From positions 833,443-897,442 of the forward strand of contig RDEW01000017.1 in NCBI GenBank assembly GCA_011109175.1: a stretch of 64,000 nucleotides of DNA. The letters run 5' to 3'. A program made the position numbers and the translations under genes. A model generated the notes under the pieces. The model did not search any database, was not told where the DNA came from, and saw only the letters and a program-made list of their open reading frames with translations. Position 1 is the first letter of the stretch. Each line of letters starts with the position of its first letter. This DNA is from Dicyema japonicum. Its lineage: Eukaryota; Dicyemida; Rhombozoa; Dicyemidae. Shown here piece after piece: positions 11,130 through 22,195 of the stretch.

Positions 11130-12365
11130 GGGTGTGGGATTTTGGTAAACCGGGTGAGGGAGTTATTGGAAGGCAAGAGGACTAATTTACGTCAGTATGC
11201 CGACAGGATGAGTTTTTTGGATCATGTCGCCTTTTTTATGCTGAAGAATTGTCTCCTTCTCCCAAAACTCCTTTTTATTCTACGGGGATCCCCATGCTAC
11301 GCCGAAAAAGACCTTCTATCGTTAATTGATATGGATATCCGGTCAACGATGGGGTCCATTCTTAATGTTCGTTTTGATGATTTCGGATGGTTACAGGCCT
11401 CACTCCCTGTAGCCTGCGGTGGTTTGGGTCTTTCTCTTCCTTCGGACGTTGCTTTGGGCGCCTATTTATCTTCGTTCGGCTCGTCAAGGCGTTTAGTGGA
11501 TACGGTCCTTCACTCTACTTCCGGACTAAACGTACCGCTGACGCCGTCGGGAGCCTGGGATGAATGGATGAATTTGTACCTGAATGCTCCGGTCAATTGT
11601 GATAAGCAAAAGTCCTATTTGTTTTGTGTCTTCGAAAAGAAGAAAGAGTCCCTTGAAAAGACGGAAGATGTAAGAAGGCTTGCCTGCCTCAAAACAGCCA
11701 GTTGCCACTCGACGGGGGCCTGGATGAACGCTTATCCATCTGCCGAAATTGGAAACCTGTTGGATGATGAGGCTGTGAGAATAGCTACCTCGCTTCGTCT
11801 TGGTCTTAAATTGTGTGCCGAAAGAAAATGCCGCTGTGGACGTTGGATCGATCCTTTTGGTTATCATCCCTTGTCATGCAAGATGAGTGCGGGTCGTTTC
11901 CCCAGGCACTCCTGTCTTAACATGACATTAAAGAATTCCCTTGCCTCTGCTGGACACCATTGCCTATTAGAACCTGCTGGTCTTTCCCGAATCGATGGAA
12001 AACGCCCTGATGGGATGACGACTTTTCCATTCGCCAACGGACGAAACCTGATCTGGGACGTGACGTGTGTTGATACTTATTCCCCGTCTAATTTGGGTGC
12101 TTCTGCTTCAGACCCAGGACATGCTTCGAAGCAGGCCGAGGAACGAAAGAGGAGGAAGTACCAGAGAATTTCGGAGGAGTATCTTTTTGTTCCATTCGTG
12201 GTGGAAACGTCAGGAATCCTTGGCCCCCAAGCAGATGAGTTGGTTCGTAAGATCGGCTCCATGATTCAAGCTGTGACCAAGGATCCGCGAGAGACTGGTT
12301 GGTTCCGAGAACGTATCTCGTTGGCTATTGTTAGGGGAAATAGCATGGCCATTCAGATGCCTTAA
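11130..12365 (+). CDS. LINE-C thumb and restriction-like endonuclease segment
   Basis: After a helical thumb-like stretch comes a Cys-rich knuckle (CRCGRWIDPFGYHPLSC). GKRPDGMT and then WDVTCVDTYS follow, fitting an R-x-PD-x(n)-D catalytic core of restriction-like endonucleases. A conserved tail block (FVPFVVETSG, RISLAIVRGNS) ends the protein at 12365. The same blocks recur in the fragments at 12.5, 27.8, 54.9 and 57.4 kb. It probably nicks the target for primed reverse transcription. Confidence 0.75.
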   Translation, partial: GCGILVNRVRELLEGKRTNLRQYADRMSFLDHVAFFMLKNCLLLPKLLFILRGSPCYAEKDLLSLIDMDIRSTMGSILNVRFDDFGWLQASLPVACGGLGLSLPSDVALGAYLSSFGSSRRLVDTVLHSTSGLNVPLTPSGAWDEWMNLYLNAPVNCDKQKSYLFCVFEKKKESLEKTEDVRRLACLKTASCHSTGAWMNAYPSAEIGNLLDDEAVRIATSLRLGLKLCAERKCRCGRWIDPFGYHPLSCKMSAGRFPRHSCLNMTLKNSLASAGHHCLLEPAGLSRIDGKRPDGMTTFPFANGRNLIWDVTCVDTYSPSNLGASASDPGHASKQAEERKRRKYQRISEEYLFVPFVVETSGILGPQADELVRKIGSMIQAVTKDPRETGWFRERISLAIVRGNSMAIQMP

Positions 12366-12429
12366 TTTAATTTTTACATTTAAAAGTGTTCTTTAAATAA
12401 ATTGGGTTTAATTTCAAAAAAAAAAATTT

Positions 12430-13290
12430 TTTTTTAATTAAAAAATTTAAAATCCTTGGGTAGGACAGCGTACTTATCCGTTTCCACCTCTCGGCCTTCT
12501 CAGCGGCAGAACAGGCTTCATAGGCACTCTGGAGTAGGTTGCAAGGGGCAAACGTGTCGGTGCAGGTGACGTCCCAGATAAGAAGTTTCTCGGTTTCAAA
12601 AGGGAAGATTGTCATCCCATCTTATCCATCACCGTCACGCCTGCAAAGACCGATTGACTCGAGCATGGAGGGGTGTCCGGCAACGTCCAAAGCTCGCCCA
12701 ACGGCCTTGTTCAAGGCCATGTGTCTGGGAAATCTGCCTGCACTATTCCTGCAGGAGAAAGGGTGTGGGCCAAAACAGTCGATCTGGTCTCCGCATCGGC
12801 CCTATGTGGAACACAGACTTTTAATCCCAATCGTAATGAGATTCCAAAATGGACGCATTCGTCATCCAGGAGGATACCCAAAACTCCATTGAGATTGGCG
12901 TTGAGCCAGACACCTCTCTCGGAAGACGCCTCCGACCTTGGCGATGTTGGCTAGATGACACTAGCAAATCATCAAAAGGAATTACTGCATATATCATCGT
13001 CCAGGCCGCGCTGAGAGAACGCGGAAGGAAGGCAGGCCAAACGAGCATGGCCAGCGTCCTTGTCAATAGAGAATTAAGGCAGAGTGTAGAATCCTCTTGA
13101 CATGGGTGTTACAGACCATTAGCGATGATGGATATGAAAGGATAGAAAGGTCCACAGGGTTGTGAATTCCAAGCCCCCGAGTCTCAATGGCAGCGTAGCT
13201 TGCTTCCATGAGTAATCCTCGGACAGGAAGTTGAAGATACGCTCCGCTGTCGTACAGAAGATCACGTTAATCTTTGGAGTTATAATTTAT
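12430..13290 (-). mobile_element. LINE-C fragment, decayed
   Basis: The minus strand encodes YSWKQATLPLRLGGLG near 13240-13200 (matching FGWLQASLPVACGGLG in the intact copy). At the other end it has DGMTIFPF and IWDVTCTDTFAP (12615-12500). Stops and shifts break it. It lies tail to tail with the near-intact LINE-C, separated by an A/T-rich stretch at 12390-12450. Confidence 0.7.
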
Positions 13291-13430
13291 TTTATTTAAA
13301 TAAATTATATTAAATTGTCTTTAAAAAATTTATTTTAAATAAATATGATCCTCACTATCTAGTGGACATTTTATAGTCACATCACCAAGTCTAATGATAA
13401 TAATTCCCAAAGTAAATTAACCATAAATAA

Positions 13431-14408
13431 TCATATAATAGGCTTAATACAGGATACAGGCACTAATCCAGTACAGGTACCCCGTCTCACTTTTATCATA
13501 CCATTAACTTCCACTAATGACTCTGCCCTTAATACTTCATCCGCTTGAAGACTCAACTCATTCATGTTTTTTGCCTCATATTCAAATATTACTTGCACCC
13601 ACGTGGATTCATTTTTTGATGTTTTCTTTCCACCACTAACAGTCAGCACAATCACAACCTCATCAATCCAGGAACCAACGCTCCCAGCAGTTTGGCAGCC
13701 TCTGTGTGGTATTTAAACTGGGCCTGAATCAACTGTAAAAAAGTATCCTCCATACATTCCTGCATTTATTATAACGACAACCCCCTTAGCGGCGAACTCA
13801 CTCATTTTATAAACGGTCTCCTCCATGGCGGTCTCGAAGGCCACTTTGAGGTCCTTTAGTTCAGTGGAAGACTAGGATCACAGAAAGGATCACTGTGTTG
13901 GCGTTTCTGGCCGCGTCGTAGGAAAGACGAAGGTACTCTAGCTCCTTCTGGCATTCTAATGGTCACTGACTTTCTTAACCTCGATCTCTTCGAAATTCTT
14001 GATAAACTTTTCTAGTGAGGCGTAAAATTCTCCGTGGATTTTCTGCACCATTTTCTGCTCAATTTCTGCCAATCCCAATTCCGTGGCACCGATTTCACTG
14101 CAAACTGAAGAAATCGAGGTAAAAACACGTGATGTCTGCACAAAACTGGCACCCAAAGACCTGGGATTTATCCTCTTCTCGGTCTGAAGATTGGGGAGAC
14201 TTAAAGGTCGTAAATCACCCATAATTGAGCGAACAGCCTTCTTTATGTTCTGACATTTGTTGAATAGGTCTTCGAATTGAGCGTCGTATTGAGTCCTTTC
14301 GGCAGTCCCCAGTATTTCCCCAGTCTTTTGACGAACCTGACTTAGAGGAACTGATGTGCTTTTAACCTTCTTCTTAGCTACATCCATAAAACTCTTAAAT
14401 TTGTCCAT
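13431..14408 (-). CDS. SH3GLB: Endophilin-B-like protein (BAR + SH3), 5 exons
   Basis: Probably bends and tubulates membranes through a BAR dimer and recruits partners through SH3, as endophilin-B/Bif-1 does in mitochondrial and autophagic membranes. Exons: 14408-13971, 13947-13894, 13871-13782, 13759-13659, 13635-13431, with GT..AG introns of 23, 22, 22 and 23 nt. The joined frame is 295 residues. Residues 1-45 match the N-terminal amphipathic and first-helix region (GTAERTQYDAQFEDL), and helices continue to about 235. The SH3 domain (VIFEYEAKNMNELSL) ends in TGLVPVSCIKPI. The usual SH3 tryptophan pair is absent (GMIKV instead of a GWWKG-like run), so ligand binding may be altered. Human endophilin-B1 is about 365 residues, so this one is short. 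Confidence 0.85.
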
Positions 14409-14599
14409 TACGGCTAATTAGAGTACAATATTAATATATTTGAATTATTATTAATTTTTTGTTAAATACATTAATAATTTAAATCACACAGGGTTTTCAT
14501 ATTTATTTAATAACTTTGTCATAAAATTTAATAACTTTGTCAAATATTTTTGGTATTATTAAGTTCCTACAAAAAACAAATTTCAGCGCAAAAAAAATT

Positions 14600-14960
14600 A
14601 AATGAATAGTTACAAAAATATTACTGTATCCGAGGATAACCGAAAACTTATAATAATTAGATATGAAGCAGGATTGGCTTATTCAAAATAAGTGAAGACA
14701 TCTGCATTAACTACCAGACAGTTGTTTCCATCGTCAAAAATAAGAGAAGTTTCGCCTCAACAAGACATAATTGTGGACGAAAAAACTTAATTCATCGAAC
14801 ATTTTATTTTTGACTAAAAGAATTGAAGAAGATGCTTCATTTACGGTGAAGACTTTACAAAATTCTTTATTTGATGTGCAAAGAAAAAATGTCTCTCTAT
14901 CGACATTGTGTGCAATGATTTGTATAGCCACATGCGGAGCTATTTAGTTAAAGCATTGGC
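14600..14960 (+). mobile_element. Tc1/mariner-like transposase N-terminal remnant
   Basis: Translations in two frames give VSEDNRKLIIIRYEAGLAYS (helix-turn-helix start) and then RIEEDASFTVKTLQ with NVSLSTLCAMI. This is the arrangement of the DNA-binding N-terminus of Tc1/IS630-type transposases. Frames are broken and no catalytic part remains. Confidence 0.45.
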
Positions 14961-16030
14961 TAATGAGGAATATTAATTTACAGTTGTTTTTTTAAATTAA
15001 TTATAACATTGGTTTTTTTTCTAATTTGACCTTTGACAAAAGTTATAAAACATTTTGCCAAAGTTATTTAATTTTCTGACAAAGTTATTAAATAAAACCC
15101 TGTCGTTTAATTTATGTGAAATTTTTTGTGGTTCATCTTTTGTAGTGGTGCTGGAAAAGAATTATTATATCCTCTACCTCACCGATTACCACGACGGGGT
15201 GGTTTCATTATATCCCCTGTATTACCTTCTTGCTGTCTGGTGAACTATTTTACAACTGTATGTCAACGAGATCTGTAGCAAACTTATGGAACTATGTGTT
15301 TTGAGGCCTCAAAGTCACATTGCGCTAATTCAGGAGTAAAATATTTGCAGATTAGTCTCCACTTCATGTTTCCCAGGATTCTCTGTTATACGGAAGGATA
15401 GGGTAAGTACATCCGATGGAGGCTTTTATATTAGCGGAATTGTATTCACGGATGTCTGTCAAACTGTGTCTTCACTCTGTGAGGGGGATATCTTGGAACA
15501 CATCTCTATTGGCAAATTGTTTTATACATTCCACCATCTGGATAATGTCCGATCTCTTATTTCATAGATATTGAGACTGTGGGCTGAAAGAGATTATTAT
15601 TTGTGACGATTTGACATCCATGTATCTTATAGTCTCAGCCACCTTACAGCTTAAGGGAGTATATATTGCCGAGTAGACCATATGACTATAATCCTACTAA
15701 GCCATCAAGCTTAATCCTTAATCCTAAGTCATCAGAGCAATGGCATTATTAATTTTTATTCTGAATTTTTATTTGAAACCAGAAACTTAGACATTTGTAA
15801 AAATCATGTTTTAATTGCCAAAACACACTGCATTGTAGTGATGCCCATACCTAGAGGCCGCGAAACCATTTTTGTACGCGAAAATCGCTGAGTGGTCGTA
15901 ATATCATTTCCGATTTAGTTGACTTCTTTAGATTGTTACTCCTTCTTGTCCAAGCTATTAGGCTCTAGTATGGAAGGGTGTTAGGCAGACTCCAGTCCGC
16001 GATTCACAACATCATTCAAGTTATTGTGAC
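14961..16030. other. Unassigned stretch, probably decayed repeat
   Basis: No intact frame. GC content is higher than the AT-rich spacers between 15.2 and 15.7 kb, and several broken minus-strand frames are present. This suggests old LINE sequence, but no family motif could be placed. Confidence 0.3.
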
Positions 16031-17340
16031 TGGGAATCTCCTAGGTCCCATCCCAAATCTAGCATTTCCTCCGAGAGAAAGGGTAGTTACCTCGTCAGGG
16101 CGCTTGCCATCTATACGATCCAGGCCCACAGGTTCCAAAATGACTGGAAACTAGCCGCCCTAAGAGAGATGAACAACCCTTAAATGGCGTCTTGTCTCGG
16201 GAACCGGCCACTGCTGAGACGTCAAGAGAGCGTGTAAAGTCTTTTGCAATCCACAACATATCAACAACGACGTGGATGAGGCTGGCACAAGTCGATCCCG
16301 AGACGGAAGGATATCCGATTTCGGAGGGCATCCTGTTCCAGACGGGAACCAATTGACGATGATGGAACGCGTTCACCAGCCACTGTTGTAAGGGAAAGAG
16401 GCTGACAGAATGCAAGTTTGACGGTCCAAGTCACTGTTTCCAATGGGTCAAATGAGAACTCTTGAACGTAATGTTGGTCCAGTTCCTCAATCTGTGTGTT
16501 CTTCAAAAGCCATCGACCAACTCTTCAATCCATCAGCAATTTTGTCGCCCGGAGCGGATTTGCATAAATCTAAAAGAATAGTTCGGATAAGAACTGTGTT
16601 GTTTGATAAGAGGACAGGAAGGATGGCAAGGAAACGTCCACATGAGAAGTTAGGTCGATACCCCCAAATCTGACGGGTAAGAATGCTTGCATCAATCCAA
16701 TGTTATCGAACTTTCTACTCACAAATTCTTTAGTAGACTTGAAAGTTGAAATTCTCCACATCGGCAATAGCAGCGTTGGGGAGAAAAAACGTGATCCAGC
16801 TTCGTGATTTAGAGAATTCATTTTTCGAGAGTCCCAGATTACAAATTTTGGGTTTACATGCGTTAATCTCGAGTCCATAACTGCTAAGAATGGGAAGAAA
16901 TATTCGAGACTTTTGATTCACCGATCGTAGCATCGTTCAAATACCAACAAATTAAAGCCGTCACAAACGAACGGGCAGCCTCATCGACTGCTGAGGCAAA
17001 AAGAAGTGGGCCAAGAGGATCACCTTATTAGATCTGATGATTTAGTGAGTCCACTACCAATAACGAGATGAGTTGGAGTACCGTTCGTAATGTGAATAAT
17101 TCTTGGGGCTCTCCTCAAAATGGATTCAAGAAGATGGTCCCCTCTCACTTCTCTCACCGGATTGAAGGCGGATTAGGCTTCCAACGGCAATAGGCATGAT
17201 TCCGCACCAGTGCTTCGAGGTAGACAATAAGAAAATAGATTTCACGGGTGATGAGGGGATGTTCATGATACAAACAGGTTTACAAGTTTGGTTAAAAGAA
17301 TATCGTTGATTCCTTCCTCTATTAGAGGTCATCCGAGTAT
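16030..17340 (-). mobile_element. LINE-C copy, decayed
   Basis: Read from 17340 downwards: FNPVREVRGDHLLESIL (after motif A), GDPLGPLLF, a mutated motif C (WYLNDATIG) near 16950, and FLPVRFGGIDL in the thumb. Remnants of the C-terminal knuckle and endonuclease follow around 16400-16040. The second catalytic Asp region is changed (YLND), and stops are frequent. Confidence 0.65.
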
Positions 17341-17449
17341 TTCGAACTGGTTATTAGGGGTATCTGCGACCATAGGAATTAGTCTATGGAAGAATGATAT
17401 GATTGACTTCCATTCAGGAAACTAGAATCAGAAATTACTAATCTAGCGT

Positions 17450-18060
17450 TTTGCAGAGTTGAACGTTAGGCCTTTCGAATTAAGTTACCCTTCTTAGACT
17501 ATCCAGTACATCATTGGGTTATCCCCCATAGTCCAGTCGTCTAAAAACCACGTGTTTAATGAAGTAGAAGCACATTTGTTACACGGCCGATTCCAAGGCT
17601 GAACAGAATAGACTCCAAGTGGTCCCCTTGCTGGATTTCTGTAAAGTAGGGAATGATGAATTTACGATGTGCCAGGTTTGACTTTTTCCCGTAGGAGGAA
17701 TATACATGGTCGTATATTGAAGGGGGTGCATGAACCAATCTCCAGAATTACATCACAGCGTATGTCGTTAAAGGAATTTTCGATGTCAATCACGAGGATA
17801 ATATACTGGATATTCTTGTAGTGTTGTTCAAAAGTCCACGCAGGATGAATTGGCGCTTACAACTTCCAGGAGTGCCGACACCAACCTAGGCTGGTCGCAG
17901 ATGATCGACAAACCTGGGGAGGACTGTATTGCCCGCCAATTTTGATGATGTGGTATCATTGGGAGTATTGATTGACAGTTTTCTTTTGTTGACTTTTTTG
18001 CTTTTTCGCAGGTCATTTTATCTTTTGCAGGTTTTAACATTTTCCTTGTACTTTTCAACA
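17450..18060 (-). mobile_element. Second decayed LINE-C reverse transcriptase fragment
   Basis: The minus strand has IDIENSFNDIRCDVILE (motif A region), IQQGDHLESILFSLGI (motif B) and WFLDDWTMG (motif C). It carries the same motifs as the neighbouring copy at 16.0-17.3 kb, so it is an independent insertion rather than its 5' part. Confidence 0.6.
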
Positions 18061-18287
18061 AAAAGATTTGATTTCTTATTCAATTTTTTTTACAAATTAT
18101 ACAAAGTTGAGGAAGACAAATAAGCTTGGGTCCTTACTTCGAGACAGTGAGGACATCGTTTTATATAGTGTTTGCTCCACTGGTCCTTTGAGTCTCGAGA
18201 AGGCGGGCCAGGACACGAGAGAAGGTTATCTGCGAACATGAAGGGTAAAGTGACGATTTTGTCTGGTCTTATAATGATTTTCTATCG

Positions 18288-18415
18288 AATACCACGTGGC
18301 GCCAGCGTTAGTGTGGTGCTATGTGGCTACTTGAGTTGAAGATTTTTTGTTTGCTTCTACTCTTCTTCCTCTTCCCTTTGGCTCCAGGGAGCTTGAATTC
18401 TTCATTCAGGTTGGT
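18288..18415 (+). repeat. Rep-3, copy 1
   Basis: Contains GAAGATTTTTTGTTTGCTTC and CTCTTCCCTTTGGCTCCAGG; a diverged copy lies on the minus strand at about 34355-34440. The head (CCACGTGGCGCCAG..GTGGTGCTATGTGG) resembles the head of Rep-2. Function unknown; probably a non-autonomous element. Confidence 0.5.
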
Positions 18416-18555
18416 ATCCAAGAAAATAGACTTGCTCACGGGGGAAGACGGATATTCCAGGTAAACTGTTAAATATTCCTGCCACGCGGAGGAAATCGTT
18501 ATTCAGGTATGAAATATTGATGAATTCCGATTTTTATGTTGACCTCAATGCCTAG

Positions 18556-18840
18556 ATCAGTGATTCTTAACCTTTTTTAATCACACTCGCGAATTTTTTT
18601 TGCCCTATATTTCACAAGTCAAAAAGTTATTACCACATAATTTTTTTTAACAAAAAATTTTTTTAACAATTAAACAAATTTCAATTGAGGAAGCCTGCTG
18701 CGTGGATTGCGAACGAGTTCCCTCGGAGTATGGCTATTCCAATCTTTTGTCTTAGCCATAACCCTTCTTGTTGATCCCTTTTCTTTCTGGCAAGCAATCC
18801 TCTGAGTTCTCGCAAAACGTACATAATTATTTTAGAAATA
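18556..18840 (+). mobile_element. hAT end remnant
   Basis: GATCAGTGATTCTTAACC at 18556-18574 looks like a hAT terminal inverted repeat and resembles the minus-strand end at 35038-35055 (GATCAGTGTCTCTCAACGAG). Only AT-rich filler follows. Confidence 0.4.
18660..18702 (+). repeat. Rep-4, copy 1
   Basis: TTAACAATTAAACAAATTTC followed by AATTGAGGAAGCCTGCTG. Near-identical short stretches lie at 47599-47640 and, reversed, at 61206-61245. The origin is unknown. Confidence 0.6.
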
Positions 18841-19065
18841 TTTTTTTATTTAAAAATCATAGTTTTAATGAGATCTCTGTGGTTGATGAGTATTCACATG
18901 ATTCTCTAAATTTGCCTTTCTTTTCTTAAGTGCAATCCTTATATCTCCTATTGTACATTTATTTTGTTTTGTTTTTTTCCCGATGACATTGTTGAGAGTG
19001 TTAAATCCTCTTTCCATGCAATATGAATTCGGAAAACATAGAATGATTTTAGTTCTCAGCTAACT

Positions 19066-19345
19066 AAGTGATCCAAGACCGACAAGGAAGACGACGAGTC
19101 CGGCGGGGTCGAGAATCCTGAACATCTCTTCTCATCGGACATGGCATCGGCTCAAAATTTCTGTATGATTGTGGACATTACGATAATGTATGGAATAGAG
19201 GGCAGCTCGGTAAACTAGCCTCTTTTAAGAGTTTCCTTTGTAATTCGATTAAGAAATTTTTAATGGACTGGATTTTGTGTTCTGGTCCAATTAACCTTAT
19301 TGCAGTCTCCTCGATTATGGATAGTTTCAATGAGAAGGATCGTAA
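19066..19345 (-). mobile_element. LINE-A 3' end, truncated copy
   Basis: The minus strand matches 1905-2190 of the first LINE-A copy almost base for base, including the ATTGAGGAGACTGCAATAAG-type region (here with TCGAGGAGACTGCAATAAGG). It is a 5'-truncated insertion of about 280 bp. Confidence 0.8.
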
Positions 19346-19354
19346 AATCTACAT

Positions 19355-19662
19355 TTCCCACGAAGAAATAAGTTAAAGTAAACAATTAATTAAGTGTATC
19401 CAGTTTCCACTTCTACAGATTCCATCCGGAATCAACATAAAAGGTAAAAGACGTCCATGGTTGCAGTTGTGAAAACCCTCCAGTGGAGTGGGGGAGAGCA
19501 AATGATCCTTTTTTCGTGCCGGCCTGGCACTGGGCGCCACCTAGACAGGTGGATCACATGACACCACTCTAATAGGAAGAAAGAGGAGGAACAGACGAAC
19601 AAAACTGAAACTTCAACCAATTAGTCACGAAGCACCACATGGCGCCACGCGGGTATTTCTAT
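19355..19662 (-). mobile_element. Rep-2, copy 1 (about 300-bp non-autonomous repeat)
   Basis: Reverse complement of 47750-48035 at close to 90 percent by eye, sharing GAGTGGTGTCATGTGATCCA-type and CTCTCCCCCACTCCACTGGA runs. This copy lacks the last ~30 bp of the tail. No protein is encoded. Confidence 0.75.
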
Positions 19663-19724
19663 TTTGAAATAAATATAAATGTTATATTTTTAATATAATA
19701 TAAATGTTATTGTTATCTATTCGG

Positions 19725-20365
19725 AAAACATAGAATGATTGCAAGAAGAAAATTGTTATCTACGGTTACTATGCAAAAACTTATGAAATGTTGGATAAGA
19801 AAATGCTCGGTCGGGCCATCACTCCGACTCAGGTTGTATGAGGCGTTCGTGAGGCCCATACTAACATACAACTCTGGGACGTGGGGAATTTCGAAAACGG
19901 ACGAACAAAAACCTTGACTCCTTTCACAGAAGGCAACTTCGGTCTCTCTTGGGACTAAAGTGGCCAATACGTGTAGGGAGTGAAAATTTATATAGAAGAT
20001 GCGGTTCCGGACCTCTGAGCACCATGATCATGAAGGCTCGCTGGAGATTGTTTGGCCATATTCTCAGATTGGAACAAGACACGCCAGCAAACGTCGTCAT
20101 GGAAGAATACTTCGATACGTCAGGGGAGAAGTTCAGAGGTCGTCAAGAATAACTCTTCCGGAAGTCCTTAATGGTGACCTGAGATCAGTAACCAGACAAC
20201 TAAAGGACGGTGAAGACCTTAGTAGTCTGCGGCACTTGGCATCGGACAGGAGGGGATGGGAAAGGCTAATTAAGAGGATTGTTCAGACGCGGCACGAATA
20301 GAATTATAGTTTATATGATTCTATGTAGTTGCTTATAATAATAATAATAATAATAATAAATGTTA
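19725..20365 (+). mobile_element. LINE-B 3' part
   Basis: Encodes VRPILTYNSGTWGISK, then ARWRLFGHILRLEQDTPANV and RITLPEVLNGDLRSV, ending at the TAG at 20299-20301 after two frame changes near 19915 and 20035. A (TAA)n tail of about eight units follows at 20337-20360. Confidence 0.75.
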
Positions 20366-20399
20366 TCTTAACCCCACTTTATTTAACCAACAATAAAGT

Positions 20400-22165
20400 T
20401 AAATTTAGTAATCACAACCTTCCTCGCCATCCTGTTCGCCAGCCTCTCAGGCAGGTTCGATTCTGGTTTCTGAAACAATTCCGAGAGCGCCTTGTCCAAT
20501 TGAACCTTTTGTTCATATGGATCTCCGGGCTTTGCCTTCTATACTCCAGTGTCAGGCTCTCTAAGGTCCGTTTTAATACAGTAAACTGTAGATAGGCCTG
20601 GAGCTTCCTATCTACCCCTAACTGTTTCAGATAACCCTTGTGGTACTTTGTTGCAATTCCTTCCCACGTCATTACTATTAGAACAACGAGGAGCTTGCAA
20701 CCAAGCATCTGCCCCATCTCGTTTGCAAGCAAGTCATACTTTTTTTTCTCCATCTCCACAGTCTGCAAACGGTCTTGAGACGTAATGCCTAACCTCTATG
20801 ATAAGGACTTGGCCAGACTCCTTCTTGTACCACAATGTCCGGTTTATTGTGCTAGACTATCACCGAGGTACGGATAACACTGTCTACCTTTATCTGAACC
20901 CTGGTGTTCTCTACTACAGATTGCACCTTATGAGTCCGCAACTTTCTGGTGTGGCGAATACCATACTTATTGCATAGTAAAAGATGAAGATTCCTTACTA
21001 CCTCGTTGTGTTTTCACATATAGTCGTGGCAGAGCATGGATCCGTACCGAGTGCCTAAATGATCAACCGACATGCTCCTTGACTTACAATGGGGACATTT
21101 ATTTGTTGATCGACCCCAAAAAATATTGCGGTCTTGCATATACGTGTACAGTACCTCCGATCGAGGTGAGTTGTCACCGTATTTTAGCCATATTGTCGAC
21201 GACTCAAGGTCGACATGTGGGTTGTCCAATGCTCTGAAGAGGACCTTATGAAGGCTTTTTAAGTTGATCTTTTCCATCAAATTATTATATTGTAATTCGA
21301 TCAACGCCTTCACATTTACTAGCCCACCATCATCAACACCATACTTAGCAGACAAAAAAGGTCTGATAGTGCCTAGGTGGGTTGCCCGTGTTTTCTCGGT
21401 CGTTATTATGGCGTGCTTCCTAGCAGACACACTTGACCCAGCTATCAGGGTGTCGTGCATTCGCATTAGGATACGCTCACTTAGTTGGACTACTCCACAC
21501 AGTCCACGGCCGAATTTATCACGGGGTAAATATAGTCTCTCCTTATTGGCTGCCAGCACATGGACATGGTTCTCTCTGAGTACTCCACGGATCATAACAT
21601 CCATCTCATCATACTCTTTGGGCTCAAACTCCACAACACCTATGTAGTAGTTTAGCAGCGAGACAGCATACTCATTTAATGCTAGGAACAAATTCCTTGC
21701 ATTTAGAGACGTCTTACATAATAACGCTGCTCTTTTACAAATGCCTTCAGTAATTTGTCGCTTTGTCTCAGGCATTATAAGGGACTTTGGAGTTCGGTAA
21801 CACCCAGATACTTAAATTTTTCGTGTTCTTCTAAGAACCTTACTAACTCGCTACATACCTGCGTGTTAGTCGCAGACTTGGAATAATTCAAATCTAGTTC
21901 GATACTCTCAAAGAATTCCCTGGCACAGACCCCCATGGAGTAGAGCTCTTCAGCTGTTCGAGCATACATCTTCAGGTCATCGATAAAAAGAAGGTGATTT
22001 GTACTGAAACAACCCCCTCATAATGAACTGGTATTTGCTCAAACCAGTCATTGAGGCGGCGACTCAATGACTTTTAACAGAGAACAAAGAGCAGCGGAGA
22101 CATGCTATCCCTCTGAAGGATACCCCTCTTGTGTTTTACCTCGCTTATCCGGTGCCTATTATTTA
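20400..22165 (-). mobile_element. LINE-E copy (non-LTR element with C-terminal nuclease-like domain)
   Basis: From 22165 downwards the minus strand encodes KRGILQRDSMSPLLFVLC (motif B) and a catalytic FIDD-like box near 21980 (LIDDLKMYAR). A long intact frame (21775-21014) follows with KYGVDDGGLVNV and a CPHC..H zinc knuckle. After a stop comes the VDSVIRTSVIV..HNKPDIVV block and a final helical part (YDLLANEMGQMLG). The PD pair followed by an acidic residue suggests a PD-(D/E)XK nuclease fold. The 5' half is missing. A fuller copy lies at 43.4-47.1 kb. Confidence 0.7.
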
Positions 22166-22195
22166 ATTTAATTCATTAACCCCGAATTTATTATT

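Larger units (their letters stand above)
9422..12390 (+). mobile_element. LINE-C, near full-length non-LTR retrotransposon with restriction-like endonuclease
   Basis: One coding unit is spread over three frames: an N-terminal zinc region, a reverse transcriptase with a YLDD catalytic box, and a C-terminal zinc plus restriction-like endonuclease domain ending at 12365. A short AT-rich 3' region follows. Only two frame changes (about 10005 and 11095) separate it from a full open frame, so it is the youngest LINE-C here. At least eight other fragments are scattered in the window (12.4, 16-18, 24, 27.8, 50.2, 54.9 and 57 kb, plus 8.99 kb). Endonuclease type suggests the early-branching R2/CRE/NeSL-side lineages; the exact clade is not assigned. 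Confidence 0.8.
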
